Part shown: positions 14,204-20,373 of the stretch, one piece after another
Position numbering within the stretch: the first letter of the stretch is position 1
How the letters are laid out: every line of letters begins with the position of its first letter
From: Clostridia bacterium
GTDB lineage: Bacteria; Bacillota; Clostridia; Christensenellales; CAG-138
NCBI GenBank assembly: GCA_016292635.1
Contig: JAEDIC010000026.1
Location: 1-20,373, forward strand
Reading direction: 5' to 3'
DNA: 20,373 nucleotides
Position numbers and translations under genes: made by a program
Notes under the pieces: model-generated
Told to the model about the DNA's origin: nothing
The model's database searches: none
What the model saw: only the letters and a program-made list of their open reading frames with translations

Positions 14204-15259
14204 TTATTCCAGGTTGGTCCAGTCCAGTATCACCTTGCCGGACTTGCCGCTGTTCATGGCGGCGAAGCCCTTGTCAAAATCACGATAGTTGAACCGATGG
14301 GTTATCATGGGATGCATATCCAGCCCGCCTTCCACCATGGTTATCATCTTATACCATGTTTCGTACATTTTGCGGCCGTATACTCCCTGAAGGGTAAGGC
14401 TGTTCCAGATGACCTTGTTGAGGTTTATGCTTATATCCTTGGGATGTATGCCAAGGAGGGCGATCTTTCCGCCGTTTCGCATATTGTTTATCATGGTATC
14501 AAGGGCAGCAGAGTTGCCGCTCATCTCAAGGCCCACGTCAAATCCTTCCACCATGTTCTGCCTATCATATATATCCTCCAGCTTTTCACGGGATACGTTT
14601 ACCACGGCGGTTGCGCCCATGCGCTTTGCCATATCAAGGCGGTAGTCGTTTACGTCGGTAACAACAACGCTTCTTGCGCCGTTGCGCTTGCATATTGCGG
14701 TGGCCATCATGCCTATGGGGCCTGCGCCGGTGATGAGCACATCCTCGCCGATAACGTCGAACATGAGGGCGGTATGGGTTGCGTTGCCGAGAGCGTCAAA
14801 GAAGGAAACTATGTCTTCATCAATGTCCTTGGGAATAGGCACAACGTTGCTGGCGGGAATAACCAGATATTCCGCAAAAGCGCCGTTGCGGTTTACGCCA
14901 ACGCTGTTGGTATGGCGGCAGAACTGACCGTTGCCCGCGCGGCAGTTGCGGCAGTGTCCGCATACTATATGGCCCTCGCCGGAGACTATCTGGCCTATAT
15001 TGTAGGCGGTGACCCCTTCGCCCAATGCGTCTATCTCGCCCACGTATTCATGGCCTATCACCATGGGAGGCTTAATGTTTTCCTGACTCCATGGATCCCA
15101 GTTGTAAATATGAAGGTCGGTGCCGCATATGGCGGTTTTGTGTATCTTGATGCGTACCTCGCCCACGCCCGGCTCGGGTTTGGGCACCTGCATAAGGGTA
15201 AGGCCTGGACCTGCCTCGGCCTTCACCAATGCGTCCATCATCTGCTGCTCATGCTGCAT
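14204..15259 (-). CDS. tdh: L-threonine 3-dehydrogenase
   Basis: 351-residue zinc-dependent medium-chain dehydrogenase oxidising threonine to 2-amino-3-oxobutyrate with NAD+; Kbl then uses the unstable product. Catalytic-zinc residues are Cys45 in TAICGTDLHIYNWD and the His70-Glu71 pair in VIGHEYVGE. The structural zinc site is Cys100, 103, 106 and 114. The Rossmann loop is GAGPIG (178-183). DLHIYNWDPW and the FFDALGNATHT segment are characteristic of TDH among the family. The start at 15259 follows GGAGGAACAGCT; the frame is open 53 codons further upstream but without a ribosome site, and that stretch holds the promoter. First gene of the tdh-kbl operon. Two palindromes flank its promoter, suggesting regulation. 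Confidence 0.95.
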   Translation of the reverse strand: MQHEQQMMDALVKAEAGPGLTLMQVPKPEPGVGEVRIKIHKTAICGTDLHIYNWDPWSQENIKPPMVIGHEYVGEIDALGEGVTAYNIGQIVSGEGHIVCGHCRNCRAGNGQFCRHTNSVGVNRNGAFAEYLVIPASNVVPIPKDIDEDIVSFFDALGNATHTALMFDVIGEDVLITGAGPIGMMATAICKRNGARSVVVTDVNDYRLDMAKRMGATAVVNVSREKLEDIYDRQNMVEGFDVGLEMSGNSAALDTMINNMRNGGKIALLGIHPKDISINLNKVIWNSLTLQGVYGRKMYETWYKMITMVEGGLDMHPMITHRFNYRDFDKGFAAMNSGKSGKVILDWTNLE

Positions 15260-15332
15260 AGCTGTTCCTCCATTCAGTATTTTATTTTTGCAAAAGGTCT
15301 TTTGGTCAAATATAAATGCTTTTGGAATTGTA

Positions 15333-15353
15333 ATGTCCTTATTTTGCGGACAT
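15333..15353. promoter_or_regulatory. Operator-like palindrome at the tdh start of transcription
   Basis: ATGTCC (15333-15338) and GGACAT (15348-15353) are a perfect inverted repeat separated by nine bases, just downstream of the tdh -10, where binding would block initiation. TGTCCGC-type half-sites recur in the palindrome at 15411-15427. Confidence 0.5.
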
Positions 15354-15361
15354 CTAATTAT

Positions 15362-15389
15362 AGTATACAACAAAGAGCAGGGATGTAAA
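15362..15389 (-). promoter_or_regulatory. Promoter of the tdh-kbl operon
   Basis: Minus strand: TTTACA (15389-15384, five of six), 16-base spacer, TATACT (15367-15362). A perfect TATAAT overlaps it (15362-15357) but has no good -35. Confidence 0.55.
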
Positions 15390-15410
15390 TACAAAATATG
15401 AAAATTTTTT

Positions 15411-15427
15411 GTCCGCATAATGCGGAC
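15411..15427. promoter_or_regulatory. Upstream operator-like palindrome of tdh
   Basis: GTCCGCAT (15411-15418) and ATGCGGAC (15420-15427) form perfect 8-base arms around one base, 22 bases upstream of the tdh -35. Its half-site matches that of the site at 15333-15353, so the same regulator may bind both. It is not a terminator for asd: the T-run is on the wrong side. Confidence 0.5.
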
Positions 15428-15488
15428 GAAAGTGCGCTATACGCGGCTTTTCAGAGCAAAAGGCTGTTATTTATTCTCCGCAAACGCA

Positions 15489-15515
15489 AATTTGCCGCCA
15501 TGACGGCGGCAAATT
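15489..15515 (-). terminator. Hairpin terminator after asd
   Basis: AATTTGCCGCC (15489-15499) pairs perfectly over 11 bases with GGCGGCAAATT (15505-15515). It lies 26 bases after the asd stop codon. The T-run on the minus strand is short (ATTTGCGTTTG), so efficiency is uncertain. Confidence 0.7.
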
Positions 15516-15540
15516 ATGATATTGCAATATGCGTTTATTG

Positions 15541-16533
15541 TTACTTTAACAGCAGCTCCGCTATCTGTACGGCGTTGGTGGCGGCGCCCTTGCGAACCTG
15601 ATCGCCGGAGCACCAGAGAGCCAGGGCGCCGGGGATAGCAAGGTCCTTCCTTACGCGGCCCACGAATACGATGTCCTGATCGCTGGTATCAAGGGGCATG
15701 GGATAGAGATGGTTTGCCATGTCGTCTACCAGCTTGCAGCCGGGGGCTGCGGCGATGGCGGCCCGAACTTCCTGGATGGACAGTTCCTTCTCGGTTATGA
15801 CAGAGACGGATATGGAATGGGAGCGGATTACCGGCACACGCACGCAGGTGCAGGTAACGTTAAGATTGGGCAGGTGCATTATCTTGCGGCCCTCGTTCTG
15901 CATCTTCATCTCCTCGGAGGTGTAGCCCTCGGCGTTTGCGCCGCCTATCTCGGGGATAAGGTTGTAGGCTATCTGATGACGGAACACTTTGCACTCCACA
16001 GGTTCGCCCTTGGCGATGGCGCTAATCTGGGCCTCAAGCTCAATTGGGCCTCCCGCGCCTGCGCCGCTTACCGCCTGATAGGTGGAGGCCACCATGGCCT
16101 TTATGGGGGAAAGCCTGTTTATAGCGTTTACCGCCACAAGGGTGATTATGGTGGAGCAGTTGGGGTTGCTGATTATGCCCTTGTGGTTAAGGGCGTCGGC
16201 TGCGTTTATTTCGGGAATAACAAGGGGTACTGCGGGGTCCATGCGGAAGGCGCTGGAATTATCCACGAATACTGCGCCTGCGGCCTTTATGGCGGGGGCA
16301 AACTTCATGGCAATATCATTTTCCGCCGCGCCCAGCACTATGTCTATGCCTTCAAAGGCGCTGTCGCAGGCTTCCTGTATCTGTACCCTTCCGAAGGGGG
16401 TGTCAAGGTAATTGCCGGCGCTTCTGCCGCTGGCAAGGGGACGGAGCTCCGTAACGGGGAAACTGCGCTCCCCAAGCACCTTTATCATCTGCTGGCCTAC
16501 TGCGCCGGTTGCTCCAAGTATGGCTACTTTCAT
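15541..16533 (-). CDS. asd: Aspartate-semialdehyde dehydrogenase
   Basis: 330-residue NADPH-dependent enzyme reducing aspartyl-phosphate to aspartate semialdehyde, the branch point to lysine/diaminopimelate and to homoserine. The N-terminal GATGAVGQQM (8-17) binds NADP. The nucleophile is Cys126 in SNPNCSTI. Arg232 and catalytic His239 lie in CVRVPVIRSHS, and SGAGAGGPIELE (156-167) is present. The phosphate-side loop reads LGAAENDIAMKF rather than the common FSAGGSVSKEF type. GGAGG is eight bases before the start. Third gene of the hom-lysC-asd operon, separated from lysC by 196 bases holding a triplex-type element, and followed by a hairpin terminator. Confidence 0.95.
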   Translation of the reverse strand: MKVAILGATGAVGQQMIKVLGERSFPVTELRPLASGRSAGNYLDTPFGRVQIQEACDSAFEGIDIVLGAAENDIAMKFAPAIKAAGAVFVDNSSAFRMDPAVPLVIPEINAADALNHKGIISNPNCSTIITLVAVNAINRLSPIKAMVASTYQAVSGAGAGGPIELEAQISAIAKGEPVECKVFRHQIAYNLIPEIGGANAEGYTSEEMKMQNEGRKIMHLPNLNVTCTCVRVPVIRSHSISVSVITEKELSIQEVRAAIAAAPGCKLVDDMANHLYPMPLDTSDQDIVFVGRVRKDLAIPGALALWCSGDQVRKGAATNAVQIAELLLK

Positions 16534-16583
16534 GTGTATATCCTCCGTTATGCCGTTATGGTTGAGTTTCTGTTTTGTTATGT

Positions 16584-16648
16584 CTTCTTTTTCTCTTTCT
16601 TTTCACGGGAAAAGAAAGGAGAAAAAGAAGCAAAAAGAGAAAGAAAAG
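16584..16648 (-). repeat. Intercistronic triplex-type element, copy 2 (lysC-asd spacer)
   Basis: Minus-strand order: Y1 CTTTTCTTTCTCTTTTT (16648-16632), G, Y2 (16630-16609), loop CCGT, R (16604-16584), beginning GAAAAGAAAGAGAAAAA. Y2 pairs with all 21 bases of R with a single bulged C. Y1 is the exact parallel (not reverse) complement of the first 17 bases of R, so Y1 and Y2 are mirror images about their junction. This is the geometry of a pyrimidine-motif triple helix (H-DNA in the duplex, or an RNA triplex in the transcript). It ends 50 bases before the asd start codon. A G/C-rich tract (16649-16660) follows, as in copy 1. Confidence 0.75.
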
Positions 16649-16729
16649 CGAGGGGGCGGGTTGATTTATAAATAAGTATCAAAGGATATAGCTCGCTTCA
16701 TTTTTGGGGAAGAAGCGGCGGGGCTGAGA

Positions 16730-18055
16730 CTAAGTGAAGCTGTAATACAGTACCTGTATGGCCTTCTCAAAGTCCGAATCCATAACGCCTACGATTATGA
16801 TTATCTCATCGGCGCCCTGCTCTATAAGGCGGATGTTTATATTGTTTGCGCCCAGGTTTGCAAAGAGACGGCCGGATATGCCCAGGCGGAAGGCCATCTT
16901 ACGGCCTACCACTGCTATAAGGCTTATGTCGCCTGTGACCTTTATGGTATCCGGCTGGCATACCGCCTTTATTTCCGCAACCAGCTCAGGCAGACATCTT
17001 TCCACCTTGCCGGTGGGCATTACCAGCGTGATGCTGTCTATGCCTGTGGGCACGTGCTCCACGGTAACGCCGAACTTTTCCGTTATCTCCAGCACCTTGC
17101 GAAGGAACCCGCTCTCGCCGGACATTCCTATCTTGCCCATGGATATGACGGTATAGTGCTTGCGTCCGGATATGCCGGTTATAAAGTGGGTTGAGCTCTG
17201 CTCGTCGTCCGCTTCCTCGTCAAAGGATTCCCGTATAAGGGTGCCGGGGGCGGAGGGGTCGTTGGTGTTTTTTATGTAGAGGGGCACGTCCTTCATGCGC
17301 ACGGGGAACACCGCTTCTTCATGGAGCACTTCTGCGCCCATGTAGGAAAGCTCCCGAAGCTCCGCGTAGGTTATGCGCTCAATGGACTTGGGCTTGTCAA
17401 CTATGCGGGGGTCCGCCATGAGTATGCCGGAAACATCCGTCCAGTTTTCGTATGCCTCCGCGTCTATTGCGGCGGCGGCAATGGCGCCGGTTATGTCGGA
17501 ACCGCCCCGGGACAGGGTGCGGATTGTGCCGTCCGGCATGGAGCCGTAAAAACCGGGCAAAACTATGCGGGGATGGCGCTGGATAAGCTCACGAACAGCG
17601 GCATATGTCTTTTCAAGGTTCAGCTTGCCGTCATAGCCGAAGAACAGCCAGTCCTTCGCGTCCCCAAAGGCGAAGCCAAGATATTCCGCCATCAGCTTGG
17701 CATTGAGATATTCGCCCCGGGAGGCAAGGTAGTCTGTGCTCATGCGCTTGCCCATATGGGAGCGTATCTCTGCGAACTCGGCGTCAAGGTCCAGAGTGAG
17801 GCCGCAGGTTTCTTTTATTTCGTTGTATCTTTCCTCTATCATGCTGAAAATACTGTCGTAGCTTACGCCGTATTGTATATGGGCGTGGCACAGATAGAGA
17901 AGGTCGGTCACTTTGCTGTCGCCGGAAAAGCGGCGGCCGGGGGCGGATACCACCACTACGCTGCGGGAACTGTCGGACAGCACTATGTCCTTAACCTTTG
18001 CGAACTGTTCTCCACTTGCAAGGGAGGAGCCGCCAAACTTACATACCTTAAGCAT
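16730..18055 (-). CDS. lysC: Aspartate kinase
   Basis: 441-residue monofunctional aspartokinase phosphorylating aspartate, the first step of the aspartate family pathway. The N-terminal kinase domain has KFGGSS (Lys6, 8-11), the substrate-binding RTLSRGGSDIT (179-189) and the WTDVSGILMADPR segment (205-217). The C-terminal third (about 300-441) carries two ACT domains; ISMGKIGMSGESGFLRKVLE begins the first and VVGRKMAFRLGISGRLFANL lies in the second. These normally bind lysine or threonine for feedback control. AGGAG lies 11 bases before the start. It follows hom by 38 bases and is co-transcribed. As hom here lacks a full ACT domain, end-product control of this operon may rest mainly on this enzyme. 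Confidence 0.95.
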   Translation of the reverse strand: MLKVCKFGGSSLASGEQFAKVKDIVLSDSSRSVVVVSAPGRRFSGDSKVTDLLYLCHAHIQYGVSYDSIFSMIEERYNEIKETCGLTLDLDAEFAEIRSHMGKRMSTDYLASRGEYLNAKLMAEYLGFAFGDAKDWLFFGYDGKLNLEKTYAAVRELIQRHPRIVLPGFYGSMPDGTIRTLSRGGSDITGAIAAAAIDAEAYENWTDVSGILMADPRIVDKPKSIERITYAELRELSYMGAEVLHEEAVFPVRMKDVPLYIKNTNDPSAPGTLIRESFDEEADDEQSSTHFITGISGRKHYTVISMGKIGMSGESGFLRKVLEITEKFGVTVEHVPTGIDSITLVMPTGKVERCLPELVAEIKAVCQPDTIKVTGDISLIAVVGRKMAFRLGISGRLFANLGANNINIRLIEQGADEIIIIVGVMDSDFEKAIQVLYYSFT

Positions 18056-18093
18056 TATATTTGAATCTCCTAAAAAATTAATTTCCTTTTACG

Positions 18094-19239
18094 CTATACC
18101 GCAATGCCTGCGAAGAAGGCCTCCGGGTCAACTTTGCGGATGCGCTCCGCCAATGCGTGGGCGTCTGCAACGGACATGGGCTCGGTTATGCAGTACTGAC
18201 CGTTTACTTCTACGCTTACCTGTTCCTTTATCTCCCGGAAGTTAAAGGCGGAGCGGATGTAATAGGGATGCACCTCGGCGGAGTTATCGGCATTGACTAT
18301 GCCGCTGCCCGGCTTAATGGGGGAGGAATGTTCGGATATATCTATCATATCCTGCACAAGGGAGCTGCCTGTGGGATACTTGCCCGCGCCCTGTCCCATG
18401 AGGGAGAGGCGGCCTATCCATTTGCCCACCAGCGTTGTCATGTTGCCGTTAAGGGCCACGGCGCTTTCCGGAGCATCCGGGCTCAGGAGGGTGGGCTCAA
18501 CATAGGCGGCAATGGAGCCGTCGTCGTATTTTTTGGCATTTACCAGCAGCTTGCAAACCTTGCCAAGGGAGCGGAAGGCGTCCACGTCTTCCTTTTTAAT
18601 ATGGCGGATGCCAAAGGACTGAATGGAATCCTCCGCAATTATGGTATCGAACGCAAGGCTTGCGGATATGGCGCATTTGCGCAGGGCGTCAGTGCCGTCG
18701 ATATCAGCGCTGGGGTCAGCCTCGGCGTAGCCCTTTTTCTGGGCGTCTGCAAGGACATAGTCAAAGGGCAGACCTTCCACCGTCATGCAGTGGAGGATGT
18801 AGTTTGTGGTGCCGTTGAGTATGCCGGAAAGCTCGCTTATCTCATCGCAGCGCTTTACCCTGAGCAAGTTGCACAGCCAGGGTATGCCGCCGCCTGCGGA
18901 AGGTGTGAAGCGAAGCTGCACTCCCTGCTCCGCCGCAAGGGCAAAAAGCTCCTCATAATAATGGCAGATAAGCTGCTTGTTTGCGGATACAACGTGCTTG
19001 CCCGCCTTCATGGCGGCGGTAACGTATTCATATGCGGGATGTAGTCCACCCATGGCCTCCGCAACTATCTCTATTTCGGGGTCGCTCAGTATATCGTTAA
19101 AATCCTGGGTAACAAAGGGGAGCTCGGGCCGGGGAGTTCGGGTCAATACCCGCTTTACCTCTATGCCCGTGGGAAAATTACGGGTGATCTCATATGCTCC
19201 GCTTCCTACAAATCCGTAGCCCAGTATTGCCGCCTTCAT
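18094..19239 (-). CDS. hom: Homoserine dehydrogenase (short form)
   Basis: 381-residue NAD(P)-dependent enzyme reducing aspartate semialdehyde to homoserine, leading to threonine and methionine. The Rossmann motif is GYGFVGSG (7-14); SANKQL (85-90) and FTPSAGGGIPW (111-121) follow. The signature SGILNGTTNYIL (138-149) and GYAEADPSADIDGTDALRK (170-188, with catalytic acidic residues and Lys188) are intact. The usual C-terminal ACT domain is not seen: after HPYYIRSAFN (around 324-333) only about 48 residues remain, without the GVL-type ACT start. AGGAGG is seven bases before the start. First gene of hom-lysC-asd, with its own promoter at 19305-19333. thrB and thrC are not in this window. Confidence 0.94.
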   Translation of the reverse strand: MKAAILGYGFVGSGAYEITRNFPTGIEVKRVLTRTPRPELPFVTQDFNDILSDPEIEIVAEAMGGLHPAYEYVTAAMKAGKHVVSANKQLICHYYEELFALAAEQGVQLRFTPSAGGGIPWLCNLLRVKRCDEISELSGILNGTTNYILHCMTVEGLPFDYVLADAQKKGYAEADPSADIDGTDALRKCAISASLAFDTIIAEDSIQSFGIRHIKKEDVDAFRSLGKVCKLLVNAKKYDDGSIAAYVEPTLLSPDAPESAVALNGNMTTLVGKWIGRLSLMGQGAGKYPTGSSLVQDMIDISEHSSPIKPGSGIVNADNSAEVHPYYIRSAFNFREIKEQVSVEVNGQYCITEPMSVADAHALAERIRKVDPEAFFAGIAV

Positions 19240-19304
19240 ATTAAATCCTCCTAATGTCTTTAAATTGGAGACAAATGTATCTGAATTAAAAACAATTAAG
19301 TATT

Positions 19305-19333
19305 TTTATACCACACTTTATGTATAAATGCAA
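19305..19333 (-). promoter_or_regulatory. Promoter of the hom-lysC-asd operon
   Basis: Minus strand: TTGCAT (19333-19328), 17-base spacer, TATAAA (19310-19305), preceded by TGG (extended -10). The leader is about 58 bases, too short for a lysine riboswitch or a T-box. Confidence 0.6.
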
Positions 19334-19443
19334 TAGAAATAATGGTTATTTCTTTTATATATTTGGAAGATTCGGCAAAATATGACCCGAAGGCAAATAA
19401 TATATGGAAAAGCTGCGAAGGGTGGAGTTTTTTTATGGAGTTC

Positions 19444-19452
19444 TGGTATAAT
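19444..19452 (+). promoter_or_regulatory. Extended -10 promoter of the zinc peptidase gene
   Basis: TGGTATAAT: a perfect TATAAT (19447-19452) with the TGn extension, 53 bases before the start codon. No clear -35 is seen, which is common for extended -10 promoters. Confidence 0.55.
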
Positions 19453-19505
19453 AAAATCATAGAAGGTCATATCTTTGCAGATATGATTGGAAAGGGGCAT
19501 ACAAT

Positions 19506-20216
19506 ATGTACGGTTCATATTACGGATACGGCTATGGCGGATACGACATTCTGTTCTTTGGCGTTATAGCGGTATTGATACTCAGCTTCTGGGCCCAGGG
19601 CAGGGTGCGGAAGATATACAAGCGATACTCATCGGAGGGCTCATACTCAGGCATAAGCGCCGCAGAGATGGCCTCCCGTATACTGAGGGAAAATGGCAGC
19701 AGCGTGCAGGTCGCCCAGGTAGCCGGCACCCTTACCGACAACTACAACCCCGGCACGGGAGTGGTAAGCCTGTCTCAGGGGGTATACGGCAGTTCCAGCA
19801 TTGCCGCGTTGGCAATAGCCGCCCATGAGTTGGGCCACGTTATGCAGCATCAGCAGGACTATCTTCCTATAAAAATACGCAACATGGTGTTGCCCGTTGC
19901 TTCCATAGGCAGCAGGTCCGCCCCTTATATAACGCTTCTTGGCGTTCTTATGGGCTCATATAACCTTGCCATGATAGGCGTATGGCTGTTTCTTGCGATG
20001 CTCATATTCCAGGTGGTCACTCTCCCCGTGGAGTTCAATGCCTCCAGCCGGGCTATAGAGATGCTGCAAAGCGGCGGCTATATTTCAAACGATCAGGCCC
20101 CCTCCGCCCGCAAGGTGCTGAGTGCCGCGGCCTTTACCTATGTGGTGGCTGCCCTGTCCACCCTCATATCCTTCCTCAGGCTCTTCGCCATGGCGAGGAA
20201 TACCCGCAGAAACTAA
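19506..20216 (+). CDS. Membrane-bound neutral zinc metallopeptidase, YugP-like
   Basis: 236-residue membrane protein of the Zn-dependent peptidase family represented by Bacillus YugP (Peptidase_M48-like gluzincin). It has a Tyr/Gly-rich N-terminus and a membrane helix at about 14-30, then the zinc site HELGH (His107, Glu108, His111) in AIAAHELGHVMQHQ. Hydrophobic segments follow at about 143-175. The likely third ligand is Glu177 in LPVEFNASSRA, and a C-terminal helix spans about 206-229. GTGVVSLSQGVYG before the active site is typical of the family. The ATG at 19506 follows GGAAAGGGG at eight bases. The substrate is unknown; membrane-protein quality control is a guess by analogy with HtpX. 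Single gene with its own promoter and terminator, divergent from hom. Confidence 0.88.
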   Translation: MYGSYYGYGYGGYDILFFGVIAVLILSFWAQGRVRKIYKRYSSEGSYSGISAAEMASRILRENGSSVQVAQVAGTLTDNYNPGTGVVSLSQGVYGSSSIAALAIAAHELGHVMQHQQDYLPIKIRNMVLPVASIGSRSAPYITLLGVLMGSYNLAMIGVWLFLAMLIFQVVTLPVEFNASSRAIEMLQSGGYISNDQAPSARKVLSAAAFTYVVAALSTLISFLRLFAMARNTRRN

Positions 20217-20276
20217 AAGCATACACATTAAACATAATAATGATCCCCCCGCTATGCGGGTATTCGTAAGACAGTT

Positions 20277-20315
20277 AAACCGGCCTATGGTTACGATCAT
20301 AGGTCGGTTTTTATG
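20277..20315 (+). terminator. Terminator of the zinc peptidase gene
   Basis: AAACCGGCCTATG (20277-20289) pairs with CATAGGTCGGTTT (20298-20310), 12 Watson-Crick pairs plus one G-U, followed by more T. It is 61 bases after the stop codon. Confidence 0.85.
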
Positions 20316-20324
20316 TTATGCACT

Positions 20325-20363
20325 GGCGCGGCAGCGCCCAGGGCTCCCTTGTGTAAAGGGAGC
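20325..20363 (+). repeat. Partial hairpin repeat at the right edge
   Basis: Two stems: GGCGC (20325-20329) with GCGCC (20334-20338), and GCTCCCTT (20343-20350) with AAGGGAGC (20356-20363). The 12-mer GGCTCCCTTGTG (20342-20353) is present in inverted orientation at 34-45 within copy A of the structured repeat. The element continues beyond the window. Confidence 0.45.
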
Positions 20364-20373
20364 TGTCAGCGAA

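Noticed and set aside
15411..15427. Intrinsic terminator of asd
   Set aside because: For the minus-strand asd transcript the hairpin is followed by A, not T. A better hairpin lies at 15489-15515, nearer the stop codon.
16561..16671. Lys/Glu/Arg-rich short frames over the polypurine elements (also at 14052-14292)
   Set aside because: They translate the repeat itself; the frame is not conserved between the two copies, and there is no ribosome site.
19240..19304. Lysine riboswitch, T-box or threonine attenuator before hom
   Set aside because: The predicted leader is only about 58 bases, with no T-box motif, no stable multi-stem fold and no run of Thr, Ile or Lys codons in a leader peptide.
1..20373. 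CRISPR arrays, tRNA or rRNA genes, insertion sequences, prophage genes
   Set aside because: No regularly spaced repeats, no cloverleaf with a TTCRA-type arm and no transposase or integrase motif were seen on either strand by eye.

Overview
The window reads as chromosomal DNA from an anaerobic, amino-acid-using Gram-positive (Firmicutes/Clostridia, probably a gut Ruminococcaceae/Oscillospiraceae-type organism). The basis is strong AGGAGG-type ribosome binding sites, TTGACA/TATAAT-type promoters, a ptb-buk acyl-phosphate/kinase pair, a ferredoxin-dependent indolepyruvate-type oxidoreductase, Na+-coupled NSS amino acid transporters and a YugP-type zinc peptidase. Species-level identity cannot be read from sequence alone. 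No phage, transposase, CRISPR, rRNA or tRNA gene was seen. Thirteen of the fifteen protein genes lie on the minus strand; dut and the peptidase gene are on the plus strand.

Layout, left to right. 1-224: a structured repeat (three hairpins) and a plus-strand terminator. 225-797: HD-domain hydrolase. 1004-4391: two tandem paralogous NSS transporters, each with its own promoter and terminator. 4830-5966: alanine racemase. 5967-6345: a second, longer copy of the structured repeat, in opposite orientation, ending at the alr promoter. 6346-7536: class I aminotransferase. 7699-12053: buk-ptb-iorA-iorB operon. 12289-12792: dut on the plus strand, sharing a bidirectional terminator with the next unit. 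12890-15259: tdh-kbl threonine degradation operon. 15541-19239: hom-lysC-asd aspartate-family operon. 19506-20216: membrane zinc peptidase, then a terminator and a repeat running off the right edge.

How the genes work together. The left and middle parts fit one amino-acid fermentation route: Na+-driven uptake (NSS), transamination to a 2-oxo acid, ferredoxin-linked oxidative decarboxylation to an acyl-CoA (IorAB), phosphotransacylation (Ptb) and ATP formation by the acyl kinase (Buk). The right part joins synthesis of aspartate semialdehyde and homoserine (lysC, asd, hom) with threonine breakdown to glycine and acetyl-CoA (tdh, kbl).

The most unusual non-coding signals are two. First, two intercistronic polypyrimidine/polypurine elements (tdh-kbl and lysC-asd spacers) have three-strand Y1-Y2-loop-R geometry, and the Y1 strand has changed together with R in the parallel register expected for a triple helix. 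Second, a two-hairpin element at both 9-86 (+) and 6115-6197 (-) has compensatory stem changes and a conserved seven-base loop. All homology calls rest on motif recognition by eye; no database search was run.
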